Position numbers and translations under genes: made by a program. From assembly GCA_035516075.1 (NCBI GenBank), contig DATJAQ010000212.1:1-19102 (forward strand): a DNA stretch of 19,102 nucleotides. The letters run 5' to 3'. Each line of letters begins with the position of its first letter. Within the stretch, counting starts at the first letter, position 1. This DNA comes from Gp13-AA77 sp035516075. GTDB lineage: Bacteria; Acidobacteriota; Terriglobia; UBA7540. The notes beneath the pieces were generated by a model. That model was not told where the DNA came from. It worked only from the letters and a program-made list of their open reading frames with translations, and ran no database searches. Positions 15,059 to 19,102 of this stretch are shown here, piece after piece.

Positions 15059-15308
15059 CGAGCGCGCGGAGCTCGAGGCGCTGGCCCGAATGCCGGATTC
15101 CGCTATCGATTACTCCGACGCTCCGGCCACGGAGCCCTTTCCGCCCGAAATTCACGTGGGAAGATTCTACCGGACCGTGAAGCAGCAAATCAGCCTGCGG
15201 GTGGATGCCGACGTCCTGGCGTGGTTCCGGTCGCGGGGCGGGAAGTATCAGACCTACATGAACCAGGTCCTGCGCCGGGAAATGCGAGCCCGCGCCAGGG
15301 CTCGATAG
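15059..15308 (+). pseudogene. 5'-truncated second brnA copy, possibly still expressed
   Basis: The frame encodes ERAELEALARMPDSAIDYSD through YQTYMNQVLRREM to a stop at 15308, so the whole BrnA core is present. It lacks the N-terminal 28 residues, the ribosome binding site and the brnT gene of copy 1. The first ATG in frame is at 15090 and would give 72 residues (MPDSAIDYSDAPATE onward). Of the 13 base differences from copy 1, I count 8 silent and 5 amino acid changes (Lys to Glu, Leu to Pro, Gln to His, Pro to Thr, Thr to Arg), which looks like past selection on protein. It could be translated by read-through coupling from vapC. I call it a pseudogene because it has no start signal of its own. 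Confidence 0.6.
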
Positions 15309-15311
15309 CCG
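15059..15311 (+). repeat. Direct repeat, copy 2 (brnA core)
   Basis: This stretch aligns without gaps to 13967-14219. The homology begins exactly after the vapC stop codon, the position that corresponds to three bases after the brnT stop in copy 1. Confidence 0.92.
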
Positions 15312-15408
15312 GGCGCCGCCGCGCGCGCGTCACCAGCCCCTAGCCATTCCCCCATCGTCACCTGGCGCCGCGTCCGGCGCCGCCCTCGATGGGCCGCCAG
15401 CTTTCCGC

Positions 15409-15684
15409 CTACGGCCACTTCTGCGCCCCGTGCAGGATACGCACGACGTGGATGGCGTCGCGGCTGGTTCGGTAGATGACAACCCAGGGCAGCGGCGAGA
15501 GCACCAACTCGCGCGTTCCCTGTTTCCGTCCGGGGCGGCCGCGGTTGGGGAACGCCAGCAGCTCCGAAGGGGCGTCGTAGATTGCGCGCACCAACTCCAG
15601 GGCGCGTTGCGGGGCGTGCTGAAAAAGGTATTCCGCGATGCGCTCCAGGTCGGCGGCCGCTTCCCCGGTCCAGCGAAGCTCCAT
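15409..15684 (-). CDS. ParE/RelE-family toxin
   Basis: A 91-residue ParE/RelE-type protein. The start MELRWTGEAAADLERIAEYL, the middle AFPNRGRPGRKQGTRELVL and the end WVVIYRTSRDAIHVVRILHG follow the family pattern. Members either inhibit gyrase (ParE) or cut mRNA on the ribosome (RelE); sequence alone does not tell which applies here. The ATG at 15684 is one base after the antitoxin stop, so it is chosen over the longer frame beginning at 15708. It forms an operon with the ribbon-helix-helix gene before it. It ends 100 bases from the truncated brnA, in convergent orientation; that gap shows nothing. Confidence 0.9.
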   Translation of the reverse strand: MELRWTGEAAADLERIAEYLFQHAPQRALELVRAIYDAPSELLAFPNRGRPGRKQGTRELVLSPLPWVVIYRTSRDAIHVVRILHGAQKWP

Positions 15685-15685
15685 T

Positions 15686-15925
15686 TTAGGTAAGGGGCTG
15701 CTTTGCACTCAGCAGGTTTTCGAGCCGTTTGCCGACTTCGGAGTGGCTGAGCACTTTGCCTTGGTCGATCTGCGCCAGGCCCTTTTCGACCTCAGTAATG
15801 AACCACTCGTCGTAGTTCACGAGGCCTTCAATCGCTTCGCGCGCCAGCGTCTCGGGCTCGCGTCCGCTTTCCGCCGCGAGACGCGCGAGCTTGGCCTCCA
15901 CCTCGGGCTTCAGGGATACGTTCAT
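15686..15925 (-). CDS. ParD/CopG-like antitoxin
   Basis: A 79-residue antitoxin. MNVSLKPEVEAKLARLAAES and REPETLAREAIEGLV form the strand-helix-helix DNA-binding part. DEWFITEVEKGLAQIDQGKV followed by LSHSEVGKRLENLL is the typical tail of antitoxins paired with ParE/RelE toxins. The ATG at 15925 has no Shine-Dalgarno sequence but lies six bases after a -10, with a perfect TTGACA 17 bases further upstream. Leaderless translation is therefore likely. Its stop is one base before the toxin ATG. As in other such pairs, the antitoxin probably represses this promoter. Confidence 0.88.
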   Translation of the reverse strand: MNVSLKPEVEAKLARLAAESGREPETLAREAIEGLVNYDEWFITEVEKGLAQIDQGKVLSHSEVGKRLENLLSAKQPLT

Positions 15926-15931
15926 GCTGGC

Positions 15932-15960
15932 AGTTTAGGCTTGCCCGCGAGGCGTGTCAA
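15932..15960 (-). promoter_or_regulatory. Strong leaderless promoter of the ParD/ParE-like operon
   Basis: On the minus strand TTGACA (15955-15960, perfect consensus), a 17-base spacer and TAAACT (15932-15937) are followed by six bases and the ATG at 15925. This is the clearest promoter in the window and predicts that the mRNA begins at the start codon. The rest of 15961-16085 shows nothing. Confidence 0.65.
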
Positions 15961-16085
15961 TCTGCGGTGCGCCCCCTTGGCCGGCTCCGCGCCGCCGCGT
16001 TCGTTGCCTTTCTGTTCCTCACCCTGCGCGCTTAAGGGGGGTGGGGCGCGTTCGACGGCGGGCAGCGGCTTGGAATTTCGCCGCT

Positions 16086-16114
16086 AGTCACTCGTCACTT
16101 GTCACTCGCCACTT
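16086..16114. repeat. Heptamer array, consensus YCACTYG, second locus
   Basis: The units TCACTCG, TCACTTG, TCACTCG and CCACTT follow each other, and related bits (TCACTTGCCACTGCC) continue into the end of the TIR remnant at about 16120-16134. It is the same heptamer as at 14244-14270. Confidence 0.7.
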
Positions 16115-16120
16115 CCTTTT

Positions 16121-16384
16121 TCACTTGCCACTGCCTTTTTCGCTGCTTTTCAGATCGCGCAGCAGGCGCTCGAATCCCCTCCTAAATGCGTCGTGATCTT
16201 TCCAGTTCGTGAAGTCGCCGATATGGCGCGCGCGGCGCAGGCTGGCGGCCCAAGCCTGATCGGTGTCCATCACTGCGTCGTCCAGGCGAATGGGGAAGAG
16301 CACGAGCTTGGCACCCTGCTTCCGCTCCTTTTCGAGAGCCGCCTCCACCTCTTCTTCGACCCAGGGGCTCGCGATGGAATGCCC
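16121..16384 (-). pseudogene. C-terminal remnant of a TIR-domain protein
   Basis: About 87 codons are readable from 16384 to the stop at 16121. They encode SPWVEEEVEAALEKE, LVLFPIRLDDAVMDT, RARHIGDFTNWKDHDAFRRG and FERLLRDLK, the C-terminal half of a bacterial TIR domain that ends the protein. The N-terminal half, with the FISYS-type strand, is absent; upstream is the start of an unrelated methyltransferase remnant on the other strand. Many bacterial TIR proteins degrade NAD in anti-phage defence, but this fragment cannot be active. The open frame continues upstream to 16510 without family similarity. The heptamer array begins inside its stop region. Confidence 0.72.
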
Positions 16385-16447
16385 ACGGCCCGATGAAGCT
16401 GTCCCGCCCGGAGACGATATTTGGGTTATACTTTTTCCGCTGACCTT

Positions 16448-16621
16448 ATGGCCACTGCCACTTTTCAAAAGGCGCTGGGCGCATTCTACACTGGCGAGCC
16501 GGTCGCCCAATACATCGTCCGTTGGGCAATTCGAACGTCATCCGGCGCCGTATTCGATCCGAGTTGCGGTGAGGGCGTGGAACGATCGACGAGAAGAAGG
16601 AGGGAAGCACGTGGCTGGTAG
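16448..16621 (+). pseudogene. N-terminal remnant of an N6-adenine DNA methyltransferase
   Basis: From the ATG at 16448 the frame encodes LGAFYTGEPVAQYIVRWAI and VFDPSCGEGVE. These match the start and the S-adenosylmethionine-binding motif I of type IIG/Eco57I-like methyltransferases (LGxFYTP..VA, DPSCGxG). After about residue 45 the match is lost and a stop follows at 16621. The catalytic NPPY motif and everything beyond it are missing. A -10-like TATACT lies at 16427-16432. Together with the TIR remnant on the other side it suggests a larger defence locus that was deleted through. Confidence 0.65.
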
Positions 16622-16808
16622 GCGCGAGGAGAAGCGGAAACTGGCCGAAGCTATCCTGACACTGATGCGGGAAACCTTCGCCGAAGGATGGGGGAACGTC
16701 CACTCTGACGATACCCTAACAGACGGCCGCACAATGCGTCGGGCAGTCGAAGAGTACTTTGGCGTAGCGCAGCGGAGGAAGGTGAAATCGTCCGGCCGCA
16801 GGTTGTGA
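16611..16808 (+). CDS. Small protein of unknown function before the methyltransferase
   Basis: A 65-residue open frame beginning with GTG at 16611 and preceded by GGAGGGAAGCAC, a good ribosome binding site. It is rich in charged residues: AGRREEKRKLAEAILTLM, then TFAEGWGNVHSDD, then GRTMRRAVEEYFGVAQRRKV. It looks helical and basic at both ends. I recognise no family. Position suggests a link with the methyltransferase gene 93 bases downstream, for example as a regulator, but no helix-turn-helix is obvious. It could also be a leftover of the deleted methyltransferase locus. The frame is open further upstream, and a GTG at 16569 is an alternative start. Confidence 0.45.
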   Translation: MAGRREEKRKLAEAILTLMRETFAEGWGNVHSDDTLTDGRTMRRAVEEYFGVAQRRKVKSSGRRL

Positions 16809-16901
16809 ACGCGCTGAACAGTGCGATGTTCGAGCGTGCGAGTTTCGGATAGACCGGCGCCTGGAGTCCGCAGTCAACGGTCGCCGAATCTACAGGTGGG
16901 C

Positions 16902-17978
16902 ATGGCAAATCTCGATTTCTTCAAGAACACAGGACGTGCCTCGACCGCCGTCGAGGAGGGCGGCCCGGTGCGCAATCCGCGTACGACTCGGACCCAAGGG
17001 TTGAATGGGAAGGGTTCCGCGTGGCCGAACCTCCGCTTGCCAGGGGGAGACAACACTCCTGAGGGCTTGAAGGCTCTGCTGGATGCGAATCTAAAGTTTC
17101 GCACAGTTCCCTGGCCTCCACCTTTCGACAGAACTGAGCATCATCTGCACCTGGGGGACGCGCGTAGCCTCGGTTGGATCCTGAACGCCTCGGTCCACCT
17201 GATCGTCACTTCACCCCCGTACTGGACGCTGAAACGGTACCAAACCTCTAACCAGGGCCAACTCGGCGACATCCCGGATTACGAGGTCTTTCTCTCCGAG
17301 CTGGACAGAGTCTGGGCGGAATGCCGGCGCGTACTAGTGGACGGAGGGCGGGTCTGCTGCGTCGTGGGTGACGTCTGTATCCCGAGAAAGCGCGGCGGCA
17401 GGCACCTGATAATGCCGCTTCACGCCGATATCCAGGTGCGTGCTCGCAAGCTGGGGTTAGACTGCCTGACGCCGATCCTATGGCATAAAATCGCCAACGG
17501 CGCTACCGAGGTTCAGGGAAACGGAGCGGGCTTTTACGGGAAACCCTTCCAGCCAGGCGCCATTGTGAAGAACGATACCGAATACATCCTGTTTTTGAGA
17601 AAGGGCGGCAAGTATCGGTCGGCCCTCTCCCCGTTGAAAAGGGCGCTCTCCATGCTGACGCGCGAGGAAATGCAGGGATGGCTCAGGTCGTCCTGGACGG
17701 ACATTCCCGGTGCCTCGACCCGAGACGGTCATCCCGCGCCGTACCCCGTCGAGCTGGCCGAACGGCTCATCAGACTCTTCTCTTTTGCGGGCGACGTCGT
17801 TCTCGACCCCTTCGGCGGCAGCGGATCGACAAGCTTGGCAGCGATAGAGACCGGCCGGAACTCAATCAGTGTGGAGATCGAACCCTCCTATATGAGAATC
17901 GCCGGACGCCGGGTGGATGGCGCAGCGCGCCAAGAACGCATGACTGGACCGGTACGCGCTGAGGTGGTTGTTGACTGA
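16902..17978 (+). CDS. Site-specific DNA methyltransferase, beta class (N4-cytosine or N6-adenine)
   Basis: A 358-residue methyltransferase with motifs in beta order: the catalytic motif IV TSPPYW at 103-108 comes first, and the cofactor-binding motif I LDPFGGSGSTSLAA at 301-314 comes near the end, followed by EIEPSY. SPPY is typical of N4-cytosine enzymes but also occurs in some N6-adenine enzymes. The region between (about 160-290) should hold the target recognition part. Residues 1-75 form an unconserved extension. The ATG at 16902 has AGGTGG just upstream; an in-frame GTG at 16821 lacks this. It overlaps the next gene by 11 bases, so the two are co-translated, as in a type II restriction-modification pair. 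Confidence 0.9.
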   Translation: MANLDFFKNTGRASTAVEEGGPVRNPRTTRTQGLNGKGSAWPNLRLPGGDNTPEGLKALLDANLKFRTVPWPPPFDRTEHHLHLGDARSLGWILNASVHLIVTSPPYWTLKRYQTSNQGQLGDIPDYEVFLSELDRVWAECRRVLVDGGRVCCVVGDVCIPRKRGGRHLIMPLHADIQVRARKLGLDCLTPILWHKIANGATEVQGNGAGFYGKPFQPGAIVKNDTEYILFLRKGGKYRSALSPLKRALSMLTREEMQGWLRSSWTDIPGASTRDGHPAPYPVELAERLIRLFSFAGDVVLDPFGGSGSTSLAAIETGRNSISVEIEPSYMRIAGRRVDGAARQERMTGPVRAEVVVD

Positions 17979-18687
17979 ATATCGTTTGCTGGAAGAGTTT
18001 AGAGGGCTTTTTGAAGGAAAGAAGTATGTCCACCGCTCATCGACCCTCGGCGACTTCGTCGCCATGCATCTCTTCGAAGACCTTGTGGCGCTGAATCGCT
18101 CCCGTAAACTTACGCGGGCGGTGGCCTCAAAGACGAGGGTGCTGAACGCGCAGAACCGGCTAAAGGGAATTGAGGCTCGCCGTGGAGACGGCACTTTTGG
18201 AGAGCTCGTTCCGGGAGAAACACCGCTTACAGATGCGGGCTACAAGGTGTCGCGGGGACCGGTCGCAACCGTTGAGATCGGCGTCGAGGTAAAGATTGTG
18301 GCCAAGGCCATGATCAAGCAAAGCGACAGAGTGATTGGCGACTTTCAGAAACAGGTCCTTGAGTTTCAGCGGCGTTCGGGTTCCTCGCCCCCTCTGTGCG
18401 TCGCACTTGTCGGAATTAACTACGCCGAGCAAACCACGAGCTACGAGGGTGAGAGGAGCTACCCGACAGACGGCCGCAAGAATAGGCACCCCTGCCAGGA
18501 AGCTCCAGAGGCAAGGCGGCGCATCATCAGCAAGGTGGGGCCTGTCTACGACGAGATGCTGGTACTGGCCTACAGGGGTACAAACGTACCTCCGTATCCT
18601 TTCGAGTGGCTCGATTATGACGCAACCCGTCAGGAGTACGGCGCTCTGCTTACACGAATAAGTCGAGAATACGACAAGCGTTTCTAG
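17968..18687 (+). CDS. Possible restriction endonuclease coupled to the methyltransferase
   Basis: About 239 residues from TTG at 17968; a TTG at 17971 is equally likely, since GAGG at 17961-17964 would then be six bases away. The gene overlaps the methyltransferase gene by 8-11 bases, which argues for a functional pair. I do not recognise a named family. The segment VATVEIGVEVKIVAKAMIKQ (Glu-103, then Glu-107 and Lys-109) fits the ExK part of a PD-(D/E)xK nuclease core, with DFQKQVLEF after it; the upstream acidic residue is uncertain. The conserved-looking SYEGERSYPTDGRKNRHP could take part in recognition. An intrinsic terminator 80 bases after the stop ends the operon. Function is inferred from context. 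Confidence 0.6.
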   Translation: MLTEYRLLEEFRGLFEGKKYVHRSSTLGDFVAMHLFEDLVALNRSRKLTRAVASKTRVLNAQNRLKGIEARRGDGTFGELVPGETPLTDAGYKVSRGPVATVEIGVEVKIVAKAMIKQSDRVIGDFQKQVLEFQRRSGSSPPLCVALVGINYAEQTTSYEGERSYPTDGRKNRHPCQEAPEARRRIISKVGPVYDEMLVLAYRGTNVPPYPFEWLDYDATRQEYGALLTRISREYDKRF

Positions 18688-18766
18688 CTCTAGTGGCTCT
18701 GGGTATCCGGACCCCGACGGACCGAATATTAGGAAGGTATGGCGCGTGGTGGGAGATGGGCTCCCC

Positions 18767-18793
18767 AGGGGCCTCGATCAACGGGGCCTTTTT
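18767..18793 (+). terminator. Intrinsic terminator after the methyltransferase/nuclease operon
   Basis: GGCCTCG (18770-18776) pairs with CGGGGCC (18782-18788) around the loop ATCAA, a seven-base stem with one G-U pair, followed by five Ts (18789-18793). Three weaker outer pairs extend the stem. The remaining part of 18688-18912 shows nothing else. Confidence 0.75.
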
Positions 18794-18912
18794 CCGTGGC
18801 GACCGCGCCTCGATGAGTAAGCTTGTATATCTTCGGCAGGGAAAGTCTTCGGAGCGATACCTCGAAACGAGCCCTCGGGCTTGACAGTAAGCGAACCTCT
18901 CGCCGCCGATCG

Positions 18913-18921
18913 TGTTAGAAT
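18913..18921 (+). promoter_or_regulatory. Extended -10 promoter of the right-edge gene
   Basis: TGTTAGAAT gives TG, one base and TAGAAT (18916-18921). Ten bases separate it from the ATG at 18932, so the leader would be only three or four bases. A TTGACA at 18881-18886 is too far away (29 bases) to pair with it. Confidence 0.4.
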
Positions 18922-18931
18922 CCCCGCCAGA

Positions 18932-19102
18932 ATGCCTGCCGACAAACCAGCCGAACAGCCCGCCGCAACGGAGGCAGAGCAGGGCTGCCCGGTCAAGATG
19001 CACGAGGGACGCCGCTGCGGCCGGCCCTTGCACAAGGCGCCCGAAGGCGTGGACAAGGCGCCGGTGTGCCTAATGCACTCTCGCGATCCGAGCAAGGATG
19101 AC
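18932..19102 (+). CDS. Cys/His-motif protein of unknown function, 3' end outside window
   Basis: The frame from the ATG at 18932 is open to the right edge (57 codons). After an acidic Ala/Glu-rich start (residues 1-17) comes GCPVKMHEGRRCGRPLHKAP and then APVCLMHSRDPSKDD. Cys-19, Cys-29, Cys-46 and His-49 could bind one zinc ion (C-x9-C-x16-C-x2-H). I do not recognise the family. No ribosome binding site is seen, but the extended -10 ten bases before the ATG predicts an almost leaderless transcript. Since most of the gene may lie outside, nothing can be said on function. Confidence 0.6.
   Translation, partial: MPADKPAEQPAATEAEQGCPVKMHEGRRCGRPLHKAPEGVDKAPVCLMHSRDPSKDD

Noticed and set aside
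18693..18884. 63-codon frame after the nuclease gene
   Set aside because: The intrinsic terminator lies within it, and it has no ribosome binding site or family pattern.
18881..18886. Perfect -35 TTGACA before the right-edge gene
   Set aside because: It is 29 bases from the -10 at 18916, too far for a sigma-70 promoter, and no other -10 is at the right distance.

Overview
The window is GC-rich and looks like the chromosome of a soil Acidobacteriota, most like the Solibacter/Bryobacter group. The reasons are an Oar-type TonB-dependent receptor with an N-terminal carboxypeptidase-regulatory domain, a secreted sedolisin (S53) protease, several secreted proteins of no known family, and a dense load of toxin-antitoxin (TA) genes. 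This assignment is inference from gene content, not from a marker phylogeny. The dnaA-dnaN pair places the window at or near the replication origin.

Left part (1-5555). A 5'-complete S53 peptidase runs off the left edge on the minus strand. A small putative outer-membrane barrel protein lies on the plus strand. A minus-strand pair follows: a small DUF2946-like membrane-anchored protein and the large TonB-dependent receptor.

Core part (5556-10494). dnaA, dnaN and murJ (lipid II flippase) lie in a row on the plus strand. Genes flanking dnaA mostly point away from it, as expected around oriC. No cluster of consensus DnaA boxes is visible; the dnaA-dnaN spacer holds only degenerate ones.

Repeat region (10495-11195). 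After murJ come a heptamer array and a degenerate tandem array of about 100-bp units, then a secreted protein of unknown function (11196-11927).

TA island (about 11.95-15.93 kb). It holds a truncated brnT with an intact brnA-like antitoxin, an orphan DUF433 antitoxin, a FitA-like/PIN pair with a palindromic operator, a complete brnTA, a vapBC pair, a second 5'-truncated brnA copy about 95% identical to the first, and a ParD-like/ParE-RelE pair. The two brnA copies form direct repeats around vapBC. Several first genes have a -10 element only 5-6 nt before the start codon, so they may be leaderless.

Defence remnants and a restriction-modification-like operon (16.1-18.8 kb). The C-terminal part of a TIR-domain protein faces away from the N-terminal part of an N6-adenine methyltransferase. 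Next come a small unknown gene, a complete beta-class DNA methyltransferase and an overlapping gene with a possible PD-(D/E)xK nuclease motif, followed by a good intrinsic terminator. A Cys/His-motif protein starts at the right edge.
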